From assembly GCF_001542625.1 (NCBI RefSeq), contig NZ_CP016279.1:1612001-1676000 (forward strand): a stretch of 64,000 nucleotides of DNA, read 5' to 3'. Shown in pieces: positions 1 through 8,497 of this stretch (position 1 is the stretch's first letter; the number at the start of each line of letters is the position of its first letter). The DNA is from Streptomyces griseochromogenes. Lineage in GTDB: Bacteria; Actinomycetota; Actinomycetes; Streptomycetales; Streptomycetaceae. The translations under genes and the position numbers were made by a program. A model generated the notes under the pieces. It saw only the letters and a program-made list of their open reading frames with translations, was not told where the DNA came from and did no database searches.

Positions 1-2
1 GC

Positions 3-218
3 GAGGAGACGGGCGCGGCCGACGACGACGAGCTGCCGAACCTGATGGCCGGTCAGATCGGCTGGGCGCACAGTACGGTCATGGCGGTCATCGGGCGCGA
101 GATGGTCAAGGGGCGCGAACCGCGCGAAGTATCACGAGAGGTACTCGTCCTGCTGGACGACATCGAGGACCTGTTGAGCGAAAAGGTCCTCAACTACGCC
201 GTCCGTGGCGCACCCTGA
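3..218 (+). CDS. C-terminal end of a truncated upstream protein (possibly TetR family)
   Basis: An open frame runs in from the left edge and stops with TGA at 216-218, giving 71 residues of a C-terminus that begins EETGAADDDELPNL and ends YAVRGAP. The composition is helical and mildly acidic (GREMVKGREPREVSREV, then LLDDIEDLLSEKVL). The helical character would fit the ligand-binding domain of a TetR-type regulator, but no DNA-binding part is visible, so that is a guess. The next gene starts 122 bases downstream on the same strand. The full gene lies outside the window. Confidence 0.55.
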   Translation, partial: EETGAADDDELPNLMAGQIGWAHSTVMAVIGREMVKGREPREVSREVLVLLDDIEDLLSEKVLNYAVRGAP

Positions 219-340
219 CCCCTGCCGGTGTGATGTCCGTCAATTGAGACGTGACGCGCGTTACTTACCGGTCACACAGCGGCTCCAGAGCGCTATGGTC
301 CGCCGAAGAGGCAGACGTCACCAGCGTTCAGGGAGTGGGA

Positions 341-1189
341 GTGGCAGGGAAGCTCGCCGTCATCGGAGCCGGTCTCATGGGATCCGGTATCGCCCAGGTC
401 GCCGCACAGGCGGGCTGGGACGTCGCCCTGCGCGACGTCACCGACGAGGCACTCAAGCGTGGCACCGACGGCATCAAGGCCTCCTACGACAAGTTCGTCG
501 GCAAGGGCAGGCTGGAGGCGGCCGAGGCCGAAGCCGCCCTCGGTCGCATCACCGCGACCACCGACCTGGACGCCGCCGCCGACGCCGACATCGTCGTGGA
601 GGCCGTCTTCGAGAAGCTGGAGGTCAAGCACGAGATCTTCCGCGCGCTCGACAAGATCGTGCGCCCGGAGGCCGTGCTCGCCTCCAACACCTCCGCCATC
701 CCGATCACCAAGATCGCGGCGGCCACCGAGCACCCCGAGCGGGTCGTCGGTGTGCACTTCTTCTCGCCGGTGCCGATGATGCAGCTGGTCGAGCTCGTCC
801 GCGGCTACAAGACCAGCGACGAAACCCTCGCCACCGCGCGGGAGTTCGCCGAGTCCGTCGGCAAGACCTGCATCGTCGTCAACCGGGACGTGGCCGGCTT
901 CGTCACGACCCGGCTCATCTCGGCCCTGGTGGTCGAGGCCACCAAGCTCTACGAGTCCGGCGTCGCCACGGCCGAGGACATCGACCTCGCCTGCAAGCTG
1001 GGCTTCGGCCACGCCATGGGTCCGCTCGCCACCGCGGACCTGACCGGCGTGGACATCCTGCTGCACGCCACCAGCAACATCTACACCGAGTCCCAGGACG
1101 AGAAGTTCGCCCCGCCGGAGCTGATGCGCCGGATGGTGGATGCCGGTGACATCGGGCGCAAGAGCGGGCAGGGCTTCTACAAGTACTGA
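341..1189 (+). CDS. 3-hydroxybutyryl-CoA dehydrogenase (3-hydroxyacyl-CoA dehydrogenase family)
   Basis: Oxidises (S)-3-hydroxybutyryl-CoA to acetoacetyl-CoA with NAD(P)+, or the reverse, in cytosolic short-chain acyl-CoA metabolism. The N-terminus holds the Rossmann loop (VIGAGLMGSGIA), followed by the family motifs SNTSAIPI and VGVHFFSPVPMMQLVE with the catalytic His, and a C-terminal helical dimer domain ending KSGQGFYKY. I chose the GTG at 341 because a GGGAG Shine-Dalgarno sits about 7 bases upstream and the resulting 282 residues is the usual length for stand-alone HBDH. An ATG at 251 is in frame but would add 30 atypical residues. The thiolase and epimerase genes at 17 kb act in the same metabolic area. 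Confidence 0.92.
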   Translation: MAGKLAVIGAGLMGSGIAQVAAQAGWDVALRDVTDEALKRGTDGIKASYDKFVGKGRLEAAEAEAALGRITATTDLDAAADADIVVEAVFEKLEVKHEIFRALDKIVRPEAVLASNTSAIPITKIAAATEHPERVVGVHFFSPVPMMQLVELVRGYKTSDETLATAREFAESVGKTCIVVNRDVAGFVTTRLISALVVEATKLYESGVATAEDIDLACKLGFGHAMGPLATADLTGVDILLHATSNIYTESQDEKFAPPELMRRMVDAGDIGRKSGQGFYKY

Positions 1190-1344
1190 TCCGTCCAGAC
1201 CGGAGGCACGCCCCGGGGGGATCACTCCCGGGGATGAATTCGGTATCGGTTCGCTTACAAGCAGCAACCGCACTGCCACCCAGGCAGTCAGACGTTGCAC
1301 AGCACCGTCACGGAGTACGCCACCGCATTCAACGGGGAGCGCAT

Positions 1345-1668
1345 ATGTACATCAGGGGCGACCACGCCGAGCTGGTCGTCGGGGGCCGCCTCGACGTCCG
1401 CAGCGCGGCGGACGCCCGTACGGCCCTGCACTCGGCGGTCGACGACGGAGTCGGCGACCTGGTGCTCGACCTGTCCGAACTGGACTCCTGGGACGCCACC
1501 GGACTCGGGGTGATCATGGGAGCCCACCGGCGGGCCGGCCGCTGCGGTCGCCGCCTGGTGCTGCGCGGCGTCCCGCCGCAGATGCAGCGCCTCCTGGTGG
1601 CCACGCGGCTGCACCGCATCCTCGCCATCGAGGGCGGCATCGGGGCGGAGTCGGCGCCCCGCGTGTAA
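1345..1668 (+). CDS. STAS-domain anti-sigma factor antagonist
   Basis: A 107-residue protein consisting of one STAS domain: beta strands with the pattern LDVRSAADARTAL, then LVLDLSELDSWDATGLGVIMG. This corresponds to the DLS-x-V-x-F-x-DSSGLG phosphosite region of SpoIIAA/BldG-type antagonists. The residue at the usual Ser/Thr phosphorylation position is in DATGLG (Thr). Such proteins bind a serine-kinase anti-sigma factor and are switched by phosphorylation. No anti-sigma factor or sigma factor gene is adjacent, so the partner must be elsewhere. The ATG at 1345 follows a GGGGAG ribosome binding site at about 8 bases. The following 270 bases hold no gene I can support. Confidence 0.85.
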   Translation: MYIRGDHAELVVGGRLDVRSAADARTALHSAVDDGVGDLVLDLSELDSWDATGLGVIMGAHRRAGRCGRRLVLRGVPPQMQRLLVATRLHRILAIEGGIGAESAPRV

Positions 1669-1940
1669 GGCGACGATCGGGTGTGAACCGGGCGACGGGT
1701 GAGACCCGGACGCAGCCGCCGAACCGTACCTCGGGGGCAATCCTCACCGGACTGTGACGTCTCGGACGGCGTGGCACCCCGCCCTGTCGGAGATACTGTG
1801 CGAAGGTTTAGGGTTCGCTCGCCCGCTGCCTCGCGACCCTCGATCGAGCGGGCCCGGACCAGAAGCGACAGCGCGGTGTGCAGCAAGGCCGGGAGGGGCC
1901 GGTATGTCAGGGCACACGACGCTTTTGGGGGCTTGAACCT

Positions 1941-4442
1941 ATGGACCCGATCACTCCGGGACCCGAGGAGCACGGCCAGGCTCCGGGCCGCCGCCCTCCT
2001 CGGGAATCCCTCACCTCCGACTTCGGCCAGAGCGCACCCGCGCTCGCCCGTACGGCGCAGCTCGTCACCGGCGACTTCCTGCTGACCATCAACCCCGTCG
2101 ACGGCAGCGAGATAGAGCCCTGCCCGCCCGGGGACACCTCCCGCTCGAGCGGATTCGAGAGCGGGGGAGAACGGCCGGGCCGGCCCCGCAAGCGCACCGC
2201 CGCCGAGCGCGCCGAGACCGAGCGCGCCGCCCGGCCGCCCGTACCGCCGGGCCCGGCCCAGCCGACGCTCGCTCTCCTCGAACGCCAGGACGAGCGCGAA
2301 CGCCTGGTCCGGCTGCTCGCCCGCGGCCGCTCCGTGCGGCTCACCGGCCCCGGCGGCTCCGGCCGCACCGCCCTGCTCGACCTCGTCGCCGAGGACTGCT
2401 TCGACCTCGCCCCCGACGGCGTGGTCCGGCTGAGCGGCTTCCACCGCACGGCCTCCGACCTCCTCCACGACCTCTTCCACGCCGTCTACGAGGCCCCCCG
2501 GTACCGGCCCGAACGGGACCGACTGCTCGAACTGGTCCGTGAGATCGGTGCGGTCGTGGTCGTGGACGACCTGGAGCTCGGCGGCGCCGCCCTGGACGAA
2601 CTGCTCGACGCCACCCCCGAGTGCGCCCTCCTGCTCGGCGCCACCCCGGACGTCCCCGCGCCCTCCGCCGACTCCGAGGTCGAGGAGATCTTCCTCGCCG
2701 GCCTGGACCGCGCCTCCGGTGTGGAGATCCTGGAACGGGCCGTGGGCCGTGTCCTCACCGAGGAGGAGGCCAACTGGGCGGGCGACCTGTGGTTCGAGTC
2801 CGAGGGGCTGCCCCTGCGCTTCGTACAGGCCGGTGCCCTGCTCCGGCAGCGCGACCAGCTGCGGGCCAGCACCGGGGCGGTGGACGAGTACGGCGTCTTC
2901 GAGGACGTACGCCCGCCCGTCGAGGAGCCCCTGGACGCGGCGCAGGCGCAGGACGTTCCGCTGCCCTCCCTCGGCGAGGCGGCGGCGCCCGCCCCGCTGC
3001 TGGCCTCCCGGCTCAGCGCCTCCGCCCGCGCGACCCTGCGCTTCGCGGTCGCCCTCGGCGGCGAGGTGCCGCACCAGGCACACTTGCCCGCGCTGGTCGG
3101 CGACACCCACGCGGATGCCGCGCTCGGCGAACTCGCGGGCTGCGGACTGGTCTCCCCGGTCGGCTGCCGCTACCGCCTCGCGTCCGGCGTACTGACCCAG
3201 CTGGAGGCCGCCGGCTACGACGCCGAGGCCACCGCCGAGGCCCACACCGCCGCCGAGCACTACGCCTGGTGGGCCGGCCACCCCTCGGTCGCTCCGGAGC
3301 GGGTGTGCGCCGAGGCCGACGCGGTCCTCGCCGCGCTCGCCCTGGTCGTGCCCGGCACGACTCCTCCCGTCGAGGGCGAGGAGAGCGGTACCGTACGGCT
3401 CGCCCGCACGGCCGCGCCCGCCTTCGCCGCCGGACTGCACTGGAGCGCCTGGGAACGGGCGCTGCGCTGCGGCGCGGAGGCTTCCCGGCTGTCCGGCGAG
3501 GTCTCGGAACAGGCCTACTTCCACCATGAGTTGGGCATCCTCGCGCTGTGCGGAGGGCAGCTCGACCGGGCCCGTGCCGAGCTGGAGACATCCGGCGGCC
3601 TGCGCGGCGCGCTCGCCGACAAGCGCGGCGGTGTCGCCGGGCGCCGCGCCCTGGCGCTGGTCGCCGACCTCGCGGGCGACGTGCCCGGGCCGATGGCGGG
3701 CGAGGAGATGCCGGACGCCCGCCACGAGGAGTCGGCGCCGCCTTTCGGCGGCACGCCCTACCAGCCGCTGTACGGCATCCCCGACGAGACCCTGGTCACC
3801 CACCAGCCCCCGCCGCCCAAGTCCATGGGCGGCATCCGCCGTCTGGCCCGCCGCAACATGGTCGCGGCCGGCTCCGGGGCCCTGCTCGCCGCCGTCCTCG
3901 GCACGGTCGTCACGCTCGGCATGACGTCCCACCAGGACGCGGACAAGAACCCGGCCGGCACGGTCGGCGTCAACCCGTCCGCGAGCCAGGGCCTGGGCGA
4001 CGGCAGCCTGGGAGCGGATCCGAAGAAGGACGACGGCTCGGGCGGCCGCACCCACACCCCCGCGGGTACCCCGACGGATCCGGGCCCCGACGGCAGCTAC
4101 GGCACCTCGGACGACCCGACACCGCCGGCGACGACGCCTTCGGCGGGCCCGAGCGGTACGAAGAGCACGGGCGGCGGGGCTACGACTCCGACACCGACGA
4201 GGTCCAGGCCGACGAGGCCGGGCACACCGTCCCCGAGCAAGTCGAGCCCGTCCAGCCCGCCGTCCCACTCCTCGCCCCCGCCCACGCCCTCGACGACCCC
4301 CACACCGTCCCCGAGCCAGTCGGCATCCACCAGTCCGTCCACCACCGACACGGCCGGCGGTCCGACGACGTCGACCAGCTCGGCGGGCGCGACGCGCAGC
4401 GGCGGCACCGGGTCACCCGGCAGCTCCGGCGCGGTCGTCTGA
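1941..4442 (+). CDS. Membrane-anchored P-loop ATPase-like protein with Pro/Ser/Thr-rich tail
   Basis: A protein of 833 residues with an N-terminal extension followed by a nucleotide-binding region (Walker A LTGPGGSGRTALLDLV, about residues 130-145; a Walker-B-like VVVDDLELGG), resembling the NB-ARC/AAA part of Streptomyces regulatory ATPases but without a recognisable DNA-binding domain. A helical, Ala-rich TPR-like middle follows. A single hydrophobic segment (AAGSGALLAAVLGTVVTLGM) near residue 645 is followed by about 170 residues of low-complexity Gly/Ser/Thr/Pro. This predicts a cytosolic ATPase domain and an extracytoplasmic disordered tail. The start at ATG 1941 is the first good Met before conserved-looking sequence, but its Shine-Dalgarno is weak. 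Function unknown. Confidence 0.75.
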   Translation: MDPITPGPEEHGQAPGRRPPRESLTSDFGQSAPALARTAQLVTGDFLLTINPVDGSEIEPCPPGDTSRSSGFESGGERPGRPRKRTAAERAETERAARPPVPPGPAQPTLALLERQDERERLVRLLARGRSVRLTGPGGSGRTALLDLVAEDCFDLAPDGVVRLSGFHRTASDLLHDLFHAVYEAPRYRPERDRLLELVREIGAVVVVDDLELGGAALDELLDATPECALLLGATPDVPAPSADSEVEEIFLAGLDRASGVEILERAVGRVLTEEEANWAGDLWFESEGLPLRFVQAGALLRQRDQLRASTGAVDEYGVFEDVRPPVEEPLDAAQAQDVPLPSLGEAAAPAPLLASRLSASARATLRFAVALGGEVPHQAHLPALVGDTHADAALGELAGCGLVSPVGCRYRLASGVLTQLEAAGYDAEATAEAHTAAEHYAWWAGHPSVAPERVCAEADAVLAALALVVPGTTPPVEGEESGTVRLARTAAPAFAAGLHWSAWERALRCGAEASRLSGEVSEQAYFHHELGILALCGGQLDRARAELETSGGLRGALADKRGGVAGRRALALVADLAGDVPGPMAGEEMPDARHEESAPPFGGTPYQPLYGIPDETLVTHQPPPPKSMGGIRRLARRNMVAAGSGALLAAVLGTVVTLGMTSHQDADKNPAGTVGVNPSASQGLGDGSLGADPKKDDGSGGRTHTPAGTPTDPGPDGSYGTSDDPTPPATTPSAGPSGTKSTGGGATTPTPTRSRPTRPGTPSPSKSSPSSPPSHSSPPPTPSTTPTPSPSQSASTSPSTTDTAGGPTTSTSSAGATRSGGTGSPGSSGAVV

Positions 4443-4476
4443 CAAGGCAGCACCACAGCCCGACGGCATACACGTG

Positions 4477-4526
4477 TCCGCCGCGGCGGTGCCCGACCCA
4501 TCGTGGTCGGGCACCGCCGCGGCGGA
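4477..4526. terminator. Bidirectional terminator between convergent genes
   Basis: A perfect 22-bp inverted repeat (arms 4477-4498 and 4505-4526) with a six-base loop CATCGT lies between the stop of the rightward P-loop gene at 4442 and the stop of leftward nucS at 4553. There is no T-tract, which is normal for Streptomyces terminators. Confidence 0.85.
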
Positions 4527-4552
4527 TGTAGAGGTGCGGGTCGGCGTGAAGG

Positions 4553-5224
4553 TCAGAACAGGCGGAGCTTGTCGTCCTCGATACCGCGCAGGGCGTCGTA
4601 GTCCAGGATCTGGCAGTTGATGCCGCGGTCCGTGGCGAGGACTCGGGCCTGCGGCTTGATCTCCTGGGCGGCGAAGACGCCGCGGACCGGCGCCAGGTGC
4701 GGGTCACGGTTGAGGAGTTCGAGGTAGCGGGTGAGCTGCTCCACGCCGTCGATCTCGCCGCGTCGCTTGATCTCGATGGCGACGGTCCGGCCCTCGGCGT
4801 CCCGGCACAGGATGTCCACCGGCCCGATCGCCGTCATGTACTCGCGGCGGATGAGCGTGTAGCCCTCGCCGAGGGTCTCGATGCGGTCGGCGAGCAGTTC
4901 CTGGAGGTGCGCTTCCACGCCGTCCTTGATCAGACCGGGATCCACGCCGAGTTCGTGCGAGGAGTCGTGGAGGATCTCCTCCATGGTGATGATCAGTTTC
5001 TCGCCCGCCTTGTTGACGACGGTCCAGACGCCCTCGTCCTCGCCCGTGCCCTCCTTCAACGTGCAGGGCGGCGACATCCAGTTGAGGGGCTTGTAGGCCC
5101 GGTCGTCCGCGTGGATGGAGACGCTGCCGTCCGCCTTGACCAGGATCAGGCGGGGCGCCGAGGGCAGGTGGGCGGTGAGCCGGCCAGCGTAGTCGACCGA
5201 GCATCGGGCAATGACGAGACGCAT
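4553..5224 (-). CDS. nucS: NucS/EndoMS mismatch-specific endonuclease
   Basis: The 223-residue protein matches NucS, the single-protein mismatch-cutting endonuclease that replaces MutS/MutL repair in actinobacteria. The N-terminal half is the beta-sandwich DNA-binding/dimerisation domain. The C-terminal half is a RecB-like nuclease with the catalytic set D137 (GPVDILCRD), E151 and K153 ([12 protein letters not shown]). The protein ends in DDKLRLF, the type of C-terminal tail that docks onto the beta sliding clamp. The ATG at 5224 gives the family length. The gene is monocistronic and shares the hairpin at 4477-4526 with the convergent gene. Confidence 0.93.
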   Translation of the reverse strand: MRLVIARCSVDYAGRLTAHLPSAPRLILVKADGSVSIHADDRAYKPLNWMSPPCTLKEGTGEDEGVWTVVNKAGEKLIITMEEILHDSSHELGVDPGLIKDGVEAHLQELLADRIETLGEGYTLIRREYMTAIGPVDILCRDAEGRTVAIEIKRRGEIDGVEQLTRYLELLNRDPHLAPVRGVFAAQEIKPQARVLATDRGINCQILDYDALRGIEDDKLRLF

Positions 5225-5523
5225 GGTCGGCAACGCTACTCGACACACGCGGGTGGGCGCGATTCGCCCTCGCCCCGCCCCTCCCCGACAGCCCCCGGCG
5301 CCCACTGGGCCACCCCATTTATCCCTGGAAACTCTTGTTCATCCCTGGCCGATTGTGCGCCTAAAGGGACCGTTCCATATACGCATTCTGCTGGTGCCGT
5401 CACCGACGGTTGCCTACCGTAGGGAACGGGAGGTCGCGATGTGTGTACTGAGCGTGTTCGATATCGCGAACTCCCCCGTCTGTCCGGCAACCCCTGCTCA
5501 TCGGGGGTGCGAGAGGAGAACCC

Positions 5524-5916
5524 ATGTCGCTCGACGTCTCACCGGCCCTACTCGAACAGGCCGAGCGAGGCGAGGTCGACGAAGCAGCATTCGTCGACTG
5601 CGTCCGGACCTCCCTGCCCTACGCGTGGGAGATGATCAGCTCTTTGGTGGCCCAGCTGAAGGTGGACGGCGGACCCTTCGCCGACAACCAGACGCCCCCG
5701 CCGGACGAGCAGGCACGCGGTCAGCTGCTGCGTGCGCTCGCGAGTGACGCCATCCGCGGCGCGCTGCAGCGGCACTTCGGGGTGCGGCTGGCCTTCCAGA
5801 ACTGCCACCGGGTGGCGGTGTTCCCTCTGGACGCCTCGGTGGACGAGACGCTCGCCCGCTTCACCTCGGTGCGCGGCCAGCTGCTGAACCAGTCGCCGGA
5901 GCTCCGGGACTGCTGA
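5524..5916 (+). CDS. SCO5389-family small conserved protein
   Basis: A 130-residue acidic cytosolic protein, beginning MSLDVSPALLEQAERGEVDE, with no signal or membrane segment. It matches what I recall as the SCO5389 family of Streptomyces, which has no assigned function. A very good ribosome binding site (GAGAGGAG) precedes the ATG by 6 bases. The 299 bases between it and nucS are a divergent promoter region in which I identify no further gene. I cannot infer a role from motifs. The conserved position next to nucS is the only contextual clue. Confidence 0.8.
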   Translation: MSLDVSPALLEQAERGEVDEAAFVDCVRTSLPYAWEMISSLVAQLKVDGGPFADNQTPPPDEQARGQLLRALASDAIRGALQRHFGVRLAFQNCHRVAVFPLDASVDETLARFTSVRGQLLNQSPELRDC

Positions 5917-6033
5917 CGCGCGGCGTCCACGCTGCCCGGGCAGCGGGCCGCTTGCTTGCCGCTCCATCTCGCGGGAGGTGCATTCAGTACTGGGGCGGCA
6001 AGCCCTGCATGAGGAAAGGGAGTCGGCGACCGG

Positions 6034-7062
6034 TCAACGCAGCTGGGGCAGCACCTCGGCACCCAGGCGCCGCAGGTTCTCCTCCGTCGCCGCGAGGTCG
6101 CCCGAGCCCTCGACGAGCAGGGCGAAGCGGGAGATGCCGGTGCGCTCCGACGTGGCCGCGAGCCGGTCGGCGCACAGCCGCGGTGTGCCCACCGGGTGCA
6201 GGCCGCAGAGCAGTTCGGTGTAGGCGAGAGGGTCGCGCATCGCGCGCGTGCGGCCGTCCACGGTCACATGGGCCTGGAGGCCCTGCCTCAGCCAGCCCGG
6301 CATCGCCTTCAGCAGCGTCTCCGCCGCGTCGGTGCGCCGGTCCGCGATCTGGCAGACCCCGGCGGAGACATGGGCCGCGTCCGCGATCTCCTCGGGCGAG
6401 TGGCCCGCGGCCCGCGCGAACTGCCGCCACAGGGCGACCATCTCGGCCTTTTCCTCGTCCCCGACGTGCATGCCCAGCAGCATCGGCAGTCCGCGCTCGG
6501 CGGCCAGCCGGACGCTGGCCGGAGAGGTACAGGCCACCACGACCTCGGGACCTGGCATCTCCGTCAGCGCCTCCGAGGGGCGGGGCACGACGGGCACCTC
6601 ACGGAAGGAGAACCGTTCACCCGAGGCCGACACGGACGGTTCGCGCAGCCAGCGCACCAGCAGATCGAGTGATTCCGGGAACCCGTGCTCGTACGCGCCG
6701 AGGCCCGCGCCGAACACCTCCAGGTCCACCCAGGGCCCGCCGCGTCCGACGCCCAGCGTGAACCGTCCGCCGCTCGTCACATGCAGCAGTGCGGCCTGTT
6801 CGCCGAGGGCCACCGGGTGCACGGTGGGCAGTACGCTGACCGCCGTGCCGACGCGGATGCGCCGGGTGCGGCCGAGCAGTAAGGCGGCCAGGGTGACCGC
6901 GGACGGACATGTGCCGTACGGCACGAAGTGGTGCTCGGCCAGCCATACCGTGTCCAGCCCGGACTCCTCGGCGACCTCTGCCGAACGGACCGCCCGGTAC
7001 AGGGCTTCCCCGGGGCCCTGGCCCGGGAACTGGGCCGCCAGCACAAAACTTCCTACGCGCAT
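6034..7062 (-). CDS. LLM-class flavin-dependent oxidoreductase (luciferase-like)
   Basis: The 342-residue protein is a bacterial-luciferase-like TIM-barrel monooxygenase: LDTVWLAEHHFVPYG near residue 38, then RIRVGTAVSVLPTVHPVALGEQAA and GRFTLGVGRGGPW, which are typical of F420- or FMNH2-dependent members. The substrate cannot be told from sequence. The ATG at 7062 has an AGGA motif 7 bases upstream. It stands alone on the minus strand, divergent from the small zinc-ribbon protein gene at 7285, with about 220 bases of promoter region between them. Confidence 0.85.
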   Translation of the reverse strand: MRVGSFVLAAQFPGQGPGEALYRAVRSAEVAEESGLDTVWLAEHHFVPYGTCPSAVTLAALLLGRTRRIRVGTAVSVLPTVHPVALGEQAALLHVTSGGRFTLGVGRGGPWVDLEVFGAGLGAYEHGFPESLDLLVRWLREPSVSASGERFSFREVPVVPRPSEALTEMPGPEVVVACTSPASVRLAAERGLPMLLGMHVGDEEKAEMVALWRQFARAAGHSPEEIADAAHVSAGVCQIADRRTDAAETLLKAMPGWLRQGLQAHVTVDGRTRAMRDPLAYTELLCGLHPVGTPRLCADRLAATSERTGISRFALLVEGSGDLAATEENLRRLGAEVLPQLR

Positions 7063-7284
7063 CGCATTTCCTGCTTCCTTGGCTCCGACCCGGAGCTCCC
7101 CCAACCCGCATAACCGTCTGACACGTGCCGAGGACACGGCCTGGCGGGGAGATTTGCGGATTGTCTGCAGAATGGGCCGCCCCGAGAGGGGACTTGTACG
7201 GGTTGGTGCGCTACGCGTACCCCTGCGGGTGCCGCGTACGCTGGATACGGCCCGTGCTTCCTGTATAGCTCCGAGAGGTGTCCC

Positions 7285-7617
7285 GTGTCCCCGCGTCGCA
7301 ACCGACCGAAGGCAGCCGGATCGTTCGGCCGCAGCGCCGAGGACGACCCGGCCGGCCGGTACGGCGGCTGGCAGTCCACGGAGAGCTGGCAGGGCGAGGA
7401 GTGGAGTGTGCGCCATGTCGCCGGGACGAGCGCCGAGGGCAAGACCTACCGCTGCCCCGGCTGCGACCAGCTGATCCCCTCCGGTGTCCCGCACGTGGTG
7501 GCCTGGCCGGGGCGCGCGGGCGTCGACGACCGACGCCACTGGCACAAGGCCTGCTGGAACGCGAAGGACCGCCGCACCACGAGGGTGCAGCGGTCCCGTA
7601 ACGCGCCGAAGTACTGA
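7285..7617 (+). CDS. Small zinc-ribbon-like conserved protein
   Basis: A basic 110-residue protein starting MSPRRNRPKAAGSFG. Its only clear motif is YRCPGCDQLIPSG followed by HWHKACW, a CxxC...HxxxC arrangement that could bind one zinc, similar to the small treble-clef/HNH-like proteins annotated in Streptomyces as ATP/GTP-binding without evidence. It starts with GTG behind GAGAGGTG. Its stop is one base from the stop of the convergent ABC permease gene (7619), with no obvious terminator between. Function unknown; a nucleic-acid role is a guess from the basic charge and zinc motif. Confidence 0.7.
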   Translation: MSPRRNRPKAAGSFGRSAEDDPAGRYGGWQSTESWQGEEWSVRHVAGTSAEGKTYRCPGCDQLIPSGVPHVVAWPGRAGVDDRRHWHKACWNAKDRRTTRVQRSRNAPKY

Positions 7618-7618
7618 G

Positions 7619-8497
7619 CTAGACGTCCCGGCTCTGCAGCAGCGCGTAGGCACCCGCGAACGCGGCGGCCGTCACGCCCAGCATGATCCACAGCGGGTCC
7701 CAGCCGGACGGGCCGGAGTCGCTGAGGGAGTTGGCGTAGAACACGCTGAGCTGGTTCGGGATCGAGTACTCGAGGAGCGCCTGGCGCACGCTCTCCAGCG
7801 ACGAGGCGAACATGAACATGGCGATCACCAGCGGGGCGAGCACCGTGGCGATCATGATGGTGATGGCGCCCGCCGAGTGCCGGATGATCGAGCCGACGAG
7901 CAGCGAGAGCAGCCCGAGCAGCGCGATGTAGAAGCTGACGCCGACCGTGCCCTTCAGCCACTCCCCGGTGGTCGGGGTGCGCGCGCCCTGGCCCTCCAGC
8001 AGGGACGTCTGGACCATCGCCACGAAGGAGGCACAGGCCAGGGTCACCACGAAGGCGAGGGCGAAGAACACGATCGCCTTGGCGGCCAGCACCCGCCCGC
8101 GGCTCGGGCACGCGGTCATCGTCGTACGGATCATGCCGGTGCCGTACTCGGAGGCGGTCGTCAGCACGCCGAGCGTGATGATGCACATGTTGCCGAGCAG
8201 CAGGCCGAAGAAGCCGAGGGACAGCGGATTCTGGCCGGACAGGTCGCCGGAGCCGCGCACCGCCACGCCGGCCATGATGCCGATGCCGACCACGAGCAGG
8301 ATGAACACGCCGAGCGTCCACATCGTCGAACGCACCGACTTGATCTTGGTCCACTCGGAGGCCAGCGCGTGTCCGAGGTGGGTGCGCACGATCGGGATCG
8401 GCGAGTGGTAGCCGGAAGGCATCCCGCCGGGCGCCGCCTGCCAGCCGGGCGCGGACGGGGAGGGTGCCTGCGGCATCGGGGGCTGCTGGGTGCTCAT
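7619..8497 (-). CDS. ABC-2 type transporter permease (first pair)
   Basis: A membrane subunit of 292 residues. A Pro-rich cytosolic N-terminus of about 40 residues is followed by SEWTKIKSVRSTMW, the usual entry motif of ABC-2/DUF3533-like permeases in Streptomyces, and about six hydrophobic segments (for example GVFILLVVGIGIMAGVAV and FFALAFVVTLACASFV). It overlaps the ATPase gene by four bases (ATGA at 8494-8497), so the two are translationally coupled. The substrate is unknown; ABC-2 systems of this kind commonly export drugs or lipids. Confidence 0.88.
   Translation of the reverse strand: MSTQQPPMPQAPSPSAPGWQAAPGGMPSGYHSPIPIVRTHLGHALASEWTKIKSVRSTMWTLGVFILLVVGIGIMAGVAVRGSGDLSGQNPLSLGFFGLLLGNMCIITLGVLTTASEYGTGMIRTTMTACPSRGRVLAAKAIVFFALAFVVTLACASFVAMVQTSLLEGQGARTPTTGEWLKGTVGVSFYIALLGLLSLLVGSIIRHSAGAITIMIATVLAPLVIAMFMFASSLESVRQALLEYSIPNQLSVFYANSLSDSGPSGWDPLWIMLGVTAAAFAGAYALLQSRDV

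Noticed and set aside
1329..4268. 979-codon open frame on the minus strand opposite the P-loop gene
   Set aside because: High GC leaves long antisense frames open; its sequence is low-complexity Arg/Gly-rich, and the plus-strand frame has Walker motifs and the right third-position GC bias.
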